From NCBI GenBank assembly GCA_017643395.1, contig JAEPNP010000006.1:1-64000 (forward strand): 64,000 nt of DNA. The letters run 5' to 3'. This document shows positions 44,970 through 54,587 of this stretch, one piece after another (within the stretch, counting starts at the first letter, position 1; every line of letters begins with the position of its first letter). A program made the position numbers and the translations under genes. The DNA is from Rhodothermales bacterium (GTDB lineage: Bacteria > Bacteroidota > Rhodothermia > Rhodothermales > UBA10348). The notes under the pieces were generated by a model. That model was given only the letters and a program-made list of their open reading frames with translations. It was not told the origin of the DNA and searched no databases.

Positions 44970-44989
44970 GCCCGGCCGCAGAGCCGGGC
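44970..44989 (-). terminator. Hairpin just after the zinc-ribbon/TPR gene
   Basis: GCCCGGC and GCCGGGC form a perfect 7-bp stem with loop CGCAGA, beginning at the stop codon of the gene read leftwards. There is no T run, so termination is only a guess. Confidence 0.35.
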
Positions 44990-46078
44990 CTACGTCCCCT
45001 GCCCGCTCATGGCCGCCTCAATCTGATCAATCGCGCTCTGCGCGCGCTGCCAGAGAGCGTCCTCCGGATTTCCGACAATGCGCTGGACCTTCAGGAATTG
45101 ATCCCGGGCCTGCTCCATGCGATTGATCTGAAACAGCATAATGCCCCGGTTGAAATTGGCCTGCACGTGCAGCGAATCACGTCGCAACACCTCCTGGGTC
45201 TCCTGAATCGCCGCCATGGGATTGTCCGGATCTGACAGATAGGCGACCGCCATGTCCGTGCGTACATCCAGGTTGTCGGGGTTGAGCCTCAGGACCTCCT
45301 GGTAGGCCGCAACGGCGGCCTTGGCGAGTGTGGCGCGCAAGTCCGACTGTTCCACTGCACGCTCCATCGAATCATAGAAGAGGTTGCCGGCAAACGCCCA
45401 GTCCAGTTCCTGGTCCGTTTCCGCAGCCACCTGACGCTGATATTCTCCGGCGAGGTCGTACCTGCCTGCCCCGATGTACAATTCCACGGTGCGACGCAGG
45501 AAGCCGACGCGTTCTTCGCCAGTGGATGCCTCCACCGAGTCCTGGAGCGCTTCAGCTGCCTGGGCAATACCGGGCGCCACATCCGCGAAGGCGTCGGCCG
45601 TCAATGGTACCGCAGGCTGCGGTCCGGAAGCGATCGGCGGGTCGGCAGACATGGCATACAGCAGGAACGCCGCAAGCACCATCAGCACGGCAGATCCCAC
45701 GATGATTCCCACACGCAGCCCGACCCCCTGCTCCACCGAGGATCCGGAACCTTCAGTGCGCGACACCGGAGGCCTGGTCACCACGCGGGCCGGCGCCGCG
45801 CCAACCTGCTGGAGCGGTTTGCCACAGCGGGAGCAGAAGTTTGCCCCCGCGGGATTCTTCCAGCCACAGTCGTTGCAGAAAACGTCCTGCCCCTCCGTCT
45901 CGGCGAAGTCTTCGGATTCGCCCGGCATCAGAACCGGAGAAGGATTGTCGGCAATCCCCCCGGTCAGCTCGACATACTCGAGTTCATCCGGGTCCACGCC
46001 CGCCGGAGTGCCGCAAAGCGAGCAGCGTTCGTCTTCAGGATTCAGGCCGCCGCCGCAAGCCTTGCAGAAAAGCTTCAT
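44990..46078 (-). CDS. Double zinc-ribbon, single-membrane-helix, TPR protein
   Basis: 362 residues from the ATG at 46078. Two zinc ribbons open the protein: CKACG...CSLCG (Cys5, 8, 19, 22) and CNDCGWKNPAGANFCSRCG (about 68-86). One helix (about 122-145) anchors it. The periplasmic or cytoplasmic C-terminal half (about 170-350) is helical and TPR-like: LNPDNLDVRTDMAVAYL and VQANFNRGIMLFQINRMEQA. It may measure or organise other envelope proteins; no partner is visible. It overlaps the HU/IHF gene by one base, so they are coupled. Confidence 0.83.
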   Translation of the reverse strand: MKLFCKACGGGLNPEDERCSLCGTPAGVDPDELEYVELTGGIADNPSPVLMPGESEDFAETEGQDVFCNDCGWKNPAGANFCSRCGKPLQQVGAAPARVVTRPPVSRTEGSGSSVEQGVGLRVGIIVGSAVLMVLAAFLLYAMSADPPIASGPQPAVPLTADAFADVAPGIAQAAEALQDSVEASTGEERVGFLRRTVELYIGAGRYDLAGEYQRQVAAETDQELDWAFAGNLFYDSMERAVEQSDLRATLAKAAVAAYQEVLRLNPDNLDVRTDMAVAYLSDPDNPMAAIQETQEVLRRDSLHVQANFNRGIMLFQINRMEQARDQFLKVQRIVGNPEDALWQRAQSAIDQIEAAMSGQGT

Positions 46079-46368
46079 CAGCTGTTGTTCACGCGCAGGT
46101 CCACCTGCTTGCGAAACTCCTTCGAGGGCTTGAACACAGGGACGGCGCTTGCCGGGACCGCGATGGGCTGATTCGTCCGCGGATTGCGGGCTGAGCGGGG
46201 AGCACGCTCCTGAACCAGAAAGCAGCCGAACCCGCGAAGATCGACCCGTTCGTTGTGCAACATGGCGTCCTTGACCGTATGAATGAAGCCGTTCACGACG
46301 GCCTCCGTTTCCAGTTTGGTCAGTCCGGTGCCGGCCGCAATGCGCTCGACGATGTCCGCTTTTGTCAC
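46078..46368 (-). CDS. HU/IHF-type DNA-binding protein
   Basis: 96 residues from the GTG at 46368 (MTKADIVERIAAGTGLTK). The family motif GFGCFLVQERAPRSARNPRTN is clear, with the bending Pro segment VPASAVPVFKPSKEFRKQV near the C-terminus. A histone-like dimer that bends DNA. No better start is in frame. The stop overlaps the start of the zinc-ribbon/TPR gene by one base. It is divergent from the acyltransferase gene. Confidence 0.92.
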   Translation of the reverse strand: MTKADIVERIAAGTGLTKLETEAVVNGFIHTVKDAMLHNERVDLRGFGCFLVQERAPRSARNPRTNQPIAVPASAVPVFKPSKEFRKQVDLRVNNS

Positions 46369-46435
46369 GAAAAGAGGGGGGTGGTTTCGATTCGGTCGCC
46401 ATACGCCCCCCTCCCTGCCATGATCCGGGTCTATC

Positions 46436-47605
46436 TTGCACGGCTGCCCCCTGTCGCGCGTGACGCTTACCCCCACCCACATTATCAGCGAAGTCAGCCT
46501 GCGCGCCGCGTTGCTGCCACTGGTGCGGGGACTGTGGCGATGTGAGGTAGTCGAGGGCCGCGAAAAGCTGCTGGCGGAGCCGTGCTTTCTGTACGGCAAC
46601 CACTCGAACGACTACGACCCGTTCATGGTGAACTGGCCGCTGCCCATCGGTCGATGCTCCTCCGGCGTCCTGACCGCCGAGTACATGCAGGAGGGCATTG
46701 TCGCTGCCGCCCTGAAGGGCATCGGTCTGTTGTCGACCCGCAAGCGGGTGCCGGAGCCCCATCTCATCGCACGCATTCTGAGATTGCTGCGCGCAGGCCG
46801 CAACGTGCTCATCTACCCGGAAGGTGGCCGTCGCTGGGCCGGAAGACCGACGCGCTGGATACCGTCGACAGCAAAGCTGTTCTCCCGCGCCGGCTATCCC
46901 GTGCGGCCCGTCGTCACCGAGGGATCCTACATCGCGTGGCCACGCTGGGCCGACTGGCCCCGGCCTGCCCGAATCCGCGTACGGGTACTGGACCCGGTAT
47001 CGCTGGACGGCCTGTCCCAGGAGGACGCGATTGCGCAGCTCGCAGCCCCCATCGATTTCGACGAGAACGTGGCACCGGAGGAGACCCGCCCACTGCGCGC
47101 GTTCCGGCCGGCCGACGGCATCCACCGACTCCTGTATCGGGACCCGGTGACTGGTGAACACGGCGGCCTCAGAACCACAGACGGTCACCGAATCACCAAC
47201 GTGGACGGCTCCGTGCAGTGGGAGATGCTGCCGGACAGCCGCATCCGGGATGAGCGCACCGGGGACATCCTGTTGACCGGCGATCTGTACGACACCGTGC
47301 GCGCGATGCCGCTTGAGCCTGGTCCCGACGGTGCCATCGTGCGCAATCTGGTCACCGTAAGCCGGGGGCCGGACCTGCGATCGATGGGGTCCCGCCAACT
47401 ACGTCGCGTAGCGTTGCATACCGATTCCGTTGCCCTGGGCACAGACCGCATCGCCCATGAAGAAATCCTATTCTCCGGCGTGGAGAAGAACTTCAAGCTG
47501 CAGTTGACCACCCGGGATGAGATCATCAACCTGGAGTTTCGCGACGACGGCAGTGCCCTGCAGTGGGAGGATGCTCTGTTCGCTCTGACGGAGGGGCGCG
47601 TGTGA
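46436..47605 (+). CDS. PlsC-type acyltransferase with a novel C-terminal extension
   Basis: 389 residues from a TTG at 46436; a GTG at 46460 is also possible. The PlsC fold covers about 20-215: NHSNDYDPF is the HX4D catalytic motif, and YPEGGRRW the second substrate motif, so it should acylate lysophosphatidate or a similar glycerolipid. The last ~170 residues are not part of PlsC. They contain a Gly/Asp-rich segment (YRDPVTGEHGGLRTTDGHRI) and a C-terminal beta-rich part (HEEILFSGVEKNFKLQLTT) that resembles a PH-type domain, but I cannot name it. The stop overlaps the next ATG (TGATG). Confidence 0.8.
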   Translation: MHGCPLSRVTLTPTHIISEVSLRAALLPLVRGLWRCEVVEGREKLLAEPCFLYGNHSNDYDPFMVNWPLPIGRCSSGVLTAEYMQEGIVAAALKGIGLLSTRKRVPEPHLIARILRLLRAGRNVLIYPEGGRRWAGRPTRWIPSTAKLFSRAGYPVRPVVTEGSYIAWPRWADWPRPARIRVRVLDPVSLDGLSQEDAIAQLAAPIDFDENVAPEETRPLRAFRPADGIHRLLYRDPVTGEHGGLRTTDGHRITNVDGSVQWEMLPDSRIRDERTGDILLTGDLYDTVRAMPLEPGPDGAIVRNLVTVSRGPDLRSMGSRQLRRVALHTDSVALGTDRIAHEEILFSGVEKNFKLQLTTRDEIINLEFRDDGSALQWEDALFALTEGRV

Positions 47606-48966
47606 TGGAGGCCTGGAGGCTGGAGATGTCGTTCGGCGAGGTGTTGCACGATTTCACCGTGCTCAGCCTGGCGTTGCTGGTGGCCACGCTTCTGCGCGCT
47701 CATGTCGGTTTCCTGCAGCGGTACCTCATTCCGAACGCTCTGCTCGCGGGAGTGCTGGGACTGTTGGTCGGACCGGAGATTCTGGCCTGGCTGCCCATCT
47801 CCGTGGAGCGCATGGGGATCTGGGTATATCACCTGCTGGCCCTGACGTTCATTTGCGTGGGCCTCAAAGGCGGTCCAGCCGATCGCTCGCCTGCCGCCAT
47901 CCATCTCGGATTCATGCAAATCATGTGCATGACCCTGCAGGCGATCGTCGGGATCGGTGTGATGCTGCTCGCCTGTACGCTGCTGGACCCAACGCTGAAT
48001 CCAGCGGCCGGCATGCTGTTGACACTGGGGTTTGCCATGGGTCCGGGCGTGGCCTACTCGCTTGGGGAAGCCTGGAGCGCGTACGGATTTCTTGAGGGCG
48101 GCTCGGTCGGGCTGACCATCGCGGCCGCGGGATTCCTGATTGCCTATCTGGTGGGTGTGGCGACGGTAAATCGGTCTGGGTTCTCGTCCCAGGATCTGCC
48201 GGCGTCCGAAAGGACGGGAGTTCGTGGGGAGCAGGAGCGTAGTCCGGCGGGCATGCTGACGTTCTCCCCTGGAGCCATCGAGCCGCTTGGCTTCCATCTT
48301 GCGTTGATCGTGCTCGTCTATGCGTTGACCCTGCTGGCAGCCTCCGGCATTGCAGAATTTCTGGAGGCCGTCGGCCGAGGCGCCGAGGTACCGATCGTAT
48401 GGAGCTTCCATTTCATCCTCGCGAACCTGCTCGCGCTGCTGACCCGGCATCTGCTGGGGCGGTTTGGTGCGCGTCACGTCACCGATCCAGGACTGCTGGA
48501 CCGCATGACCGGGCTCTTCGCGGACTACCTGATCGCGGCATCAATCATGGCGATCGCGGTCGGCCTGGTGATCCGGTACGCCGTGCCGATTGCGGTCATG
48601 GCCGTGCTCGGTGGGTTCGCGACGTTCTTCGTGCTGCGAAAAGCGGCCTCCTGGGTGTTCAGCACCCACCGGTTCGCACGATTTATCGGCATGTTTGGTG
48701 AGATGACCGGCACCCTCGCCTCGGGTCTTGCGCTGATCCGCATTCTCGATCCCGAGTACCGCTCTCCGGTTGCACAAGACCTCGTGCTGTCCAGTGCGGT
48801 GGCTCTGGTGCTTGGTTTTCCGCTTTTGGCCGTCATCAATCTTCCGCTCACGGTGTTTGACGGCGAGGAGGTTGGTTACCTGGTGCTGATGGGCATCATG
48901 GCGGGCTACCTGCTCCTGACGCTCGGAGCCTGGCGACTCTACTTCCGGCGAAGCGGCAGCGTGTAG
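47605..48966 (+). CDS. Sodium/glutamate symporter-like carrier (GltS/ESS family)
   Basis: 453 residues with about 11-12 membrane helices. Family-type segments: NALLAGVLGLLVGPE, FICVGLKGG, GFAMGPGVAYSLGEAW (the GPG re-entrant type motif) and a second half with GLFADYLIAASIMAIAVG and EMTGTLASGLALIRILDPE. A cytoplasmic loop (about 185-215) separates the halves. A Na+-driven uptake carrier for an anionic amino acid or other carboxylate. One base overlap with the acyltransferase gene. Confidence 0.8.
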   Translation: MEAWRLEMSFGEVLHDFTVLSLALLVATLLRAHVGFLQRYLIPNALLAGVLGLLVGPEILAWLPISVERMGIWVYHLLALTFICVGLKGGPADRSPAAIHLGFMQIMCMTLQAIVGIGVMLLACTLLDPTLNPAAGMLLTLGFAMGPGVAYSLGEAWSAYGFLEGGSVGLTIAAAGFLIAYLVGVATVNRSGFSSQDLPASERTGVRGEQERSPAGMLTFSPGAIEPLGFHLALIVLVYALTLLAASGIAEFLEAVGRGAEVPIVWSFHFILANLLALLTRHLLGRFGARHVTDPGLLDRMTGLFADYLIAASIMAIAVGLVIRYAVPIAVMAVLGGFATFFVLRKAASWVFSTHRFARFIGMFGEMTGTLASGLALIRILDPEYRSPVAQDLVLSSAVALVLGFPLLAVINLPLTVFDGEEVGYLVLMGIMAGYLLLTLGAWRLYFRRSGSV

Positions 48967-49005
48967 CGTACCGTAACACCTCCCCGCATTGCGTTACCCA
49001 GTCCC

Positions 49006-49746
49006 ATGCGTTTCCTCCTGATTCTGCTGTTCCTGCTCGCCGGCTGTTCGGCACCCGCCGCCGATCCACAACAACTGGTAGATGGATCGATTGCCTGGCA
49101 AAACGGCACCGTGCTCAACAAGGCAGAACTGTCGTTTGATTTCCGGGATCGTCAGTTCCGCGTCCTTCGAAACGACGGCCTCTTCGAATACGAACGGCGG
49201 TACGTTGACACCACCGGAGCGGCCATCCGGGACCTGCTCACGAACGATGGGCTGATTCGTGAGGTGGACGGAATGCGCGTTGAGCTGGACTCGGCGGCCT
49301 ACAACTCGGCCGAGACCGGCGTGAACTCGGTGGTGTATTTCGCGCTGTTGCCGCTACCACTGAATGACCCGGCGGCACGCAAGCAGCTGTTGGGCACCGT
49401 CGAGCTGGACGGCCGCGAGTACCACAAGGTGGAGGTGACGTTTGTCCCGGAGGGTGGTGGCCGCGACTACGACGACCGCTTCATCTACTGGATGGACGCA
49501 GAATCCGGGGCACTGGACTACCTGGCGTACTACTTCCATGTGAACGACGGAGGCTCTCGGTTCCGGAAGGCCTACAACATCAGGGAGATCGCCGGCGTGC
49601 GCATCGCGGATTACTACAACTACAAGGGAGAAGTCGACCTGGAAATCGACCAGATCCAGCGCTACGACAGTCTGTATGCAAACGGCATGCTCGAGCTTGT
49701 GAGCGAGGTCAACCTCGAGAACGTCAGGATCGTGCCACTGGACTGA
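49006..49746 (+). CDS. Lipoprotein, DUF6503-like
   Basis: 246 residues. Lipoprotein signal MRFLLILLFLLAGC (Cys14). The mature chain is beta-rich, with RQFRVLRNDGLFEYERRY, LDGREYHKVEVTFVPEGGG, FIYWMDAESGALDYLAYYFHV and a final NVRIVPLD. This fits a Bacteroidota outer-membrane lipoprotein family (DUF6503) whose fold resembles LolA/LolB-like lipid-binding barrels; the resemblance is my inference. Function unknown. Confidence 0.7.
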   Translation: MRFLLILLFLLAGCSAPAADPQQLVDGSIAWQNGTVLNKAELSFDFRDRQFRVLRNDGLFEYERRYVDTTGAAIRDLLTNDGLIREVDGMRVELDSAAYNSAETGVNSVVYFALLPLPLNDPAARKQLLGTVELDGREYHKVEVTFVPEGGGRDYDDRFIYWMDAESGALDYLAYYFHVNDGGSRFRKAYNIREIAGVRIADYYNYKGEVDLEIDQIQRYDSLYANGMLELVSEVNLENVRIVPLD

Positions 49747-49777
49747 TACGCCACGCCCGCAGTTCAGGGCGATGGGA

Positions 49778-52414
49778 TCAGAACCGGATGGAGAGCTCGA
49801 ATGATGGGTGCAGGCCCAGGTCGTATACGTCGACCCCCTCCACATCGGTCACCATCAGGTTGTCCGTGGGTCCGGAGATCGCAGTAGGCACGAGCGTGCG
49901 ATACCACACATTGTTGCGGTCGGTCAGGTTGTAGACCGAAAAGCCGACCATAACGGCGCGTGAGCCGAATTGCCGCTGCCAGCTCACGCCGCCGTCCAGC
50001 CGGCTGAAGCTCGGCAGCCGCTCGGCCTCCGCTTGGTTCACGAACCGCAGCGGGTTGGGGATTCCCGAAGCCAGGTACCACGTAAGGCTCGTGCTGAACC
50101 CCCTCCAGCCCGTTTCGACGGACGCCGTGTACTGGTTTCGGCGATCCCAGGACACTGCAAACTCACGTCCGTCCAGCACGCGCGGGTTGGTATAGACGGT
50201 CTTGCTGCGGGTGTACCCGTGACTCCAGAGCAACGGTCCGGTGCGGTGCCGCAGCATGACCTCCACGCCTTTTGCGGAGCCGTCCACGTTGGGCAGGTAG
50301 GGGTTGTTGAGCTCACCCTGCAGGCTCACGTTGCCGTCCGGGTTGGCAGACTCATGAAGCCGGAGGTTCTGGTATTCCTTCAGAAACCCTTCGGCCTGCA
50401 GAAATACACGTGACGAAGGCCGCAGGTAGATCCCTCCGGTGAAGTAGTCCACCCGACCCGGCGACTCGGTATCGGAGCTCAGGATCCAGACATCGGGAGC
50501 ACTCTCGAGCACCGGCTGCACCTCCAACTGGTGCACAAACTGGTGATTGCGACTGAAGCCCACCGACATCGAGACCGGTCCCTCACCACCGACCCGCATT
50601 TCCGCTCGCGGACTGAGCCGAAGGTGATCGCCCCAGGTGAAGTAATGGGAGCGCAGACCCAGGTTGAAACGAGCAGGGCCGGTCCGGGCTGATGCCCAGG
50701 CCACGTAGGCATCCAGCTGCCCCGCATTGCCGGCAAGACGATAGTCGGCCCTTCTGGAGGTGGACTCCTCGTATTCCGCCGACAACAGATTCAGATCTGC
50801 GCCCAGCGACCATAGCCCGGCGCGTTCATAACTCCATTCCGGAGCCAGCCGCATCTGGACCAACAGGTTGTCGTTGGCAAACTGGTCCAGGCGGACTTCC
50901 GGAGCGGCTGCCCCAGCGTCATTGCGTCGGACTCGCGCCACCAGCGAGGAATTGCTGTAAGCGCCGTCATACCGAGAGGCTCCCGCAATGACGGAGAGGA
51001 ACCCACGTCCCTGCAGACTGCGCTGGTACTGGAGCCCGCCCACCATGGTGCCCCACTCGCTCAGCCCCTGGGTCAGATGACCGGCAGCCTGGTTGGGTCC
51101 CCGAAAACGGCGTTCGCCCTCCTGGCTCGCGCGGTCTCCCCCCAAATAACCACTGGCGGTCAGTCGCCCGCCGTCGGCGCCCTCGAACAGCAGCTTCGCG
51201 TGTACATCATGGTAATTGGCGCTGCCGTTGAGCACCTGCGCCCGTGCCGGTCCTGCCGGCTCCAGACTGGTTTCGCGACCAATGTCCAGGCCCTGGGCCA
51301 CAAGCACATCGTTGTTGAACCAGTCCAGATCATCCAGATACGACAGCCGACCTGAAACCAGCCAACTGCCGCGACCTCCGAGGGCTGGCCCCTCCAGCGT
51401 ACCCTTGAACGAGGTGTTGGATGCGCCGATGGTGCCTGCCACCCGTTCCTGCGAGCCGGTGCGTGTCAGGAATGCCAATGTGCCCCCCGGTGGCGCCTGG
51501 TAGGAGGCCGGCGCTATCCCGTAGTAGAAGCCGACGGCCTGCAGTGCGTCTTCATTGAACGCATCGAACAACCCGAACATGTGGCTTCGGCTGTACACCG
51601 GCAGGCCGTCCAGGAGCACCTGGAATCCATCCGATTTCGACCCTCGCACCGAGACGCCGTCAGACAGAGCCGCAGACAGCGATACGGAAGGAAGTGTGGA
51701 AAGCGAACGCAATACGGACGATTCCCCGAGCGGCGCCATCACCCCGGGCTGAATCAGGTGCTGCCATGTGGTGTCGAGGTCCGTATGGAGGATGGTGCCT
51801 GCAACGACCACTTCCCTGCTCTGAAGTGGTTGCGGGGCGAGGCGTATGGAAATCTCCAGGGGCCCATCGCCCATGGATACGGAGACCGTTCTGCTCTCAA
51901 ATCCAAGGTATGAGACCGTCAGCTGCTCCTCCGACGCCGAGGGCAGCGTGGTTTCAAAGTATCCTGCTTCATTGCATGCCACGCCCCGGAGTTCGCCCTG
52001 GTCATCCAGCCAGGTGACCGTGGCATGGGGCAGTCGGGCTCCCGACTGATCATCGAGCACGAAGCCCTCCAGCCGTACCTCGGGAGCAGGCGATGCAGGT
52101 TCGGAAAGCGGGTACACCAGGACCTGCTCCCGGTCCGCGTCCACCCGTACGCCGAGCCCGATCGCCGTCAGGGCAGCAGCCACTTCGCCAACCGGATCCG
52201 AACCGAGAGTGACCGAGACCTTGCGCCCGGCCAGGAGCGCATCCCGGTAGAGAAAGCGGAACTGACTGCTCTCCTCCACGGATCGCAGCACATCCCGGAC
52301 CTCGGCATCGCGGAATACCTGGCCGCGTGAGTCGACCGCCGAGAATGCCAGAAGGCCCACAAGCACCATTGCCTGCAGGCCCCGTTCCGACCATGCCCTC
52401 CGGCGGATCCTCAT
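49778..52414 (-). CDS. TonB-dependent outer-membrane receptor with STN-like and CarbopepD_reg domains
   Basis: 878 residues from the ATG at 52414. After a signal peptide (about 1-31) come a secretin/TonB short N-terminal-like domain (about 35-100, FRDAEVRDVLRSVEESSQFRFLYR), a CarboxypepD_reg beta-sandwich (about 105-190, VRLEGFVLDDQSGARL), the plug (from ~200), and the 22-strand barrel ending ELSIRF with terminal Phe. The N-terminal signalling module is as in FecA-type receptors, which speak to the FecR and sigma factor encoded upstream. The gene is one base after the fecR stop. Ligand unknown. Confidence 0.92.
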   Translation of the reverse strand: MRIRRRAWSERGLQAMVLVGLLAFSAVDSRGQVFRDAEVRDVLRSVEESSQFRFLYRDALLAGRKVSVTLGSDPVGEVAAALTAIGLGVRVDADREQVLVYPLSEPASPAPEVRLEGFVLDDQSGARLPHATVTWLDDQGELRGVACNEAGYFETTLPSASEEQLTVSYLGFESRTVSVSMGDGPLEISIRLAPQPLQSREVVVAGTILHTDLDTTWQHLIQPGVMAPLGESSVLRSLSTLPSVSLSAALSDGVSVRGSKSDGFQVLLDGLPVYSRSHMFGLFDAFNEDALQAVGFYYGIAPASYQAPPGGTLAFLTRTGSQERVAGTIGASNTSFKGTLEGPALGGRGSWLVSGRLSYLDDLDWFNNDVLVAQGLDIGRETSLEPAGPARAQVLNGSANYHDVHAKLLFEGADGGRLTASGYLGGDRASQEGERRFRGPNQAAGHLTQGLSEWGTMVGGLQYQRSLQGRGFLSVIAGASRYDGAYSNSSLVARVRRNDAGAAAPEVRLDQFANDNLLVQMRLAPEWSYERAGLWSLGADLNLLSAEYEESTSRRADYRLAGNAGQLDAYVAWASARTGPARFNLGLRSHYFTWGDHLRLSPRAEMRVGGEGPVSMSVGFSRNHQFVHQLEVQPVLESAPDVWILSSDTESPGRVDYFTGGIYLRPSSRVFLQAEGFLKEYQNLRLHESANPDGNVSLQGELNNPYLPNVDGSAKGVEVMLRHRTGPLLWSHGYTRSKTVYTNPRVLDGREFAVSWDRRNQYTASVETGWRGFSTSLTWYLASGIPNPLRFVNQAEAERLPSFSRLDGGVSWQRQFGSRAVMVGFSVYNLTDRNNVWYRTLVPTAISGPTDNLMVTDVEGVDVYDLGLHPSFELSIRF

Positions 52415-52415
52415 G

Positions 52416-53339
52416 CTATTGTTCGATAAACCGTACGCCGTTTCCGGAAGGCACGAATCGTCCGCCGAGAACCAGGCCGAAATCCTCCAGCGCTTGGGCC
52501 TGACTCTGCAGGAGCAGCGTTCCCGACATCGATTCTCCGCGCAACGTGCCCGGCAAGTCGATGCGGATCTGATAGTGGCGCGCGAGTTCGGACGCAATGC
52601 TGCCTGCGGGCCGGGAGTCAAAGCTCAGTTCTCCCCGAATCCAGTCCGTCTCCTCGAGCCCATCGCTCGCCTCAGGGTCCGACAGCGGCGTTCCCGAGCG
52701 ATGGGCCAATTGCTGACCCGGCACCAGTTCACGTGCTTCCTCCCCCGTATCGAAACGAACCCGTCCACTCTCCAGATAGACGGAGGTTTGCTCCCCGATG
52801 GCGGCCACGTTGAATCGGGTTCCGAGGACCTGCACCGTGCCGGCCTCAGTGGCGACGGCGAATACGCGGTCCGGATTGTGGGTGACGTCAAAGAACGCCT
52901 CCCCCTCCAGCCTGTACGTCTGGTCGTCGACCTGGAATAGCGAAGAGTGCGGCCGGAGCACAACCGTGCTGCCATCCGCAGTCTCAAAGGTGCCCTGCTC
53001 CTGAGCGGCGCTGGCTACCAACTGCCCCGAGGCGGGACTGAGCACGCGAGGCACCAGAACCAGGACCAGCACGGCGGCGGCCACGCTTACGGAACCCCAG
53101 ACAAGGCGCATCACCGTCAATCGCCGAACCGGCGCACGGTCCGAGCCCGCTCTTGTGGCGCGCTCGATGCCGGCCCACATCCGGGCTCCTGCGCGCTCAT
53201 CTGCCTGGACTTCTACACTGTCCTTCCACGCCCGGATCGCATCGATCACCGGGTCCTGGCCGGCCGCAGGAAGCCCACCTTCATGCCCGATGCGGGCAGC
53301 GAGCTCTTGATCGTTCTGGTTTGGTAGCGAGGGGCTCAT
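52416..53339 (-). CDS. FecR-family anti-sigma regulator
   Basis: 307 residues. The N-terminal cytoplasmic part (about 1-75) is followed by one membrane helix (about 78-100) and the FecR domain (about 118-220, FETADGSTVVLRPHSSL...LEGEAFFDVTHNPDRVFAV...VQVLGTRFNVAA), then a C-terminal STN-contacting domain (about 240-305, FDSRPAGSIASELARHYQI). It transmits the signal from the receptor to the ECF sigma factor. It lies one base before the receptor gene. Confidence 0.94.
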   Translation of the reverse strand: MSPSLPNQNDQELAARIGHEGGLPAAGQDPVIDAIRAWKDSVEVQADERAGARMWAGIERATRAGSDRAPVRRLTVMRLVWGSVSVAAAVLVLVLVPRVLSPASGQLVASAAQEQGTFETADGSTVVLRPHSSLFQVDDQTYRLEGEAFFDVTHNPDRVFAVATEAGTVQVLGTRFNVAAIGEQTSVYLESGRVRFDTGEEARELVPGQQLAHRSGTPLSDPEASDGLEETDWIRGELSFDSRPAGSIASELARHYQIRIDLPGTLRGESMSGTLLLQSQAQALEDFGLVLGGRFVPSGNGVRFIEQ

Positions 53340-53428
53340 GGTGCGTGAAAGAATAGAGGCTCCGGGGGTTTCATGCCGGATCGCGGGGCCCGTCGGGACC
53401 CCGCGTTACCGGCACACGAGCCTTTGGA

Positions 53429-54454
53429 TCAGCCGTTTGACCCCCCACCGGTCTGGCGGCCTCCGAAGGCGGCCCGGCACCGGGCCTTGAGGTGTTTGCG
53501 AGCGCGGTGCGAGAGCACCTGGTGGATCTGCCAGATCTCAAACGCCGCGTCGTTGCTGATCGTGGCAGAGACGGCAGCCTCCAGATCAGTGCGCAGGGCG
53601 CCTACCTGATCGCGGAAATCGGTCGCGGAACGATCCAGCCCCTGCAGAGCCTCGCGGAAGGCCTGTTCGGCGGCGAGGATTTCATCCGCCTGGGCCTCAG
53701 TGATTCCGAGCACCTCGATCATCACCGCACGCTCCGCAGCCTGGCGCTCGGCACGGGCAGCTTCGCGCTCGGCCTCAGCGGCGGCAATCGCGTCCTTCTG
53801 CTCCTGCGTGAGATTGGCGTCCAGCCAGGCGTCTACTTCCGCCTTGAGGGCTTCATGGATAGCCTTGATGGCATCATGTGCGGCCTGAACGGCAGCGGAG
53901 TCTCCCGCCTCGCGAGCAGCCTTCAGATCTGCAAGCAGTGCCTCCAGCTCGGCGCGGCGGGATTCGCGGATCTCCTTGACGGCGTCTCGCTGCTCATCGG
54001 TTAGGATGGAGCGCAAACCAGCCCCGGAACCGCCCTGATTGGCGTGCGCGGCACGGCAACGCTTCTTGCCTTTGGCTCGCTGACCGTCCTGAGGACGATC
54101 CGACGGAGCGGGACGATCCTGGCCGAGAACGCCACGCAAATCTCTGAACTGTCCGGCGAGCAGCGAATCCTTCTGCGCGTCGGTGAGCGTGGTGGCCAGT
54201 TCGGCGGCCAGCCTCCAAAGGAAACCAGGATCGTCCGCGCCGTCGTTGGCAAAGCGGGCGGCGGTGGTGTTGAGCGCAGACTGCTGGCTCGAGGAGAGCG
54301 CCAGGTCGGCCGTGAGCTCTGCGGTGAAGGCGGTCAGGACCTCCTCATCGAAAGAATCTTCGGTCAGGGCCGTCGTGCTGTCGCAGGCGGCCAGGGTGCC
54401 CGCAATAATCAGCGCAAGGAAGGCGCCGCGGACCAGATGCAGGGTGGATTTCAT
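53429..54454 (-). CDS. Helical lipoprotein with LTxxQ motifs
   Basis: 341 residues. Lipoprotein signal ending LAAC (Cys24). The rest is a long helical chain with repeated LTxxQ-type motifs: LTDAQKDSL (about 90), LTDEQRDAV (about 151), LTQEQKDAI (about 216) and ITEAQADEI (about 255). They are separated by Ala/Glu-rich coiled coil and one Gly/Pro/Asp/Arg-rich linker (about 112-148). This recalls the CpxP/Spy chaperone family, whose LTxxQ motif sits in a helical cradle, but the protein is three times longer. It lies between the sigma factor gene and fecR, so it may belong to the signalling unit. Confidence 0.7.
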   Translation of the reverse strand: MKSTLHLVRGAFLALIIAGTLAACDSTTALTEDSFDEEVLTAFTAELTADLALSSSQQSALNTTAARFANDGADDPGFLWRLAAELATTLTDAQKDSLLAGQFRDLRGVLGQDRPAPSDRPQDGQRAKGKKRCRAAHANQGGSGAGLRSILTDEQRDAVKEIRESRRAELEALLADLKAAREAGDSAAVQAAHDAIKAIHEALKAEVDAWLDANLTQEQKDAIAAAEAEREAARAERQAAERAVMIEVLGITEAQADEILAAEQAFREALQGLDRSATDFRDQVGALRTDLEAAVSATISNDAAFEIWQIHQVLSHRARKHLKARCRAAFGGRQTGGGSNG

Positions 54455-54587
54455 GACTGTGATGTATACAGGTTGTCTTGGGAACTGTCTTGATCGGGTC
54501 GCTCGATGGCGCCCTCCCTCTCGACCTGACTACACAGCCCACGACCGCCTCCCCCCAAGGAAGCACGAACTTTTTTGCGGGCACTGC

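Noticed and set aside
44990-47398. Long minus-strand frame running from the zinc-ribbon/TPR gene through the HU and acyltransferase genes
   Set aside because: Only the part from 46078 downwards is a protein; upstream the frame is antisense to the acyltransferase.
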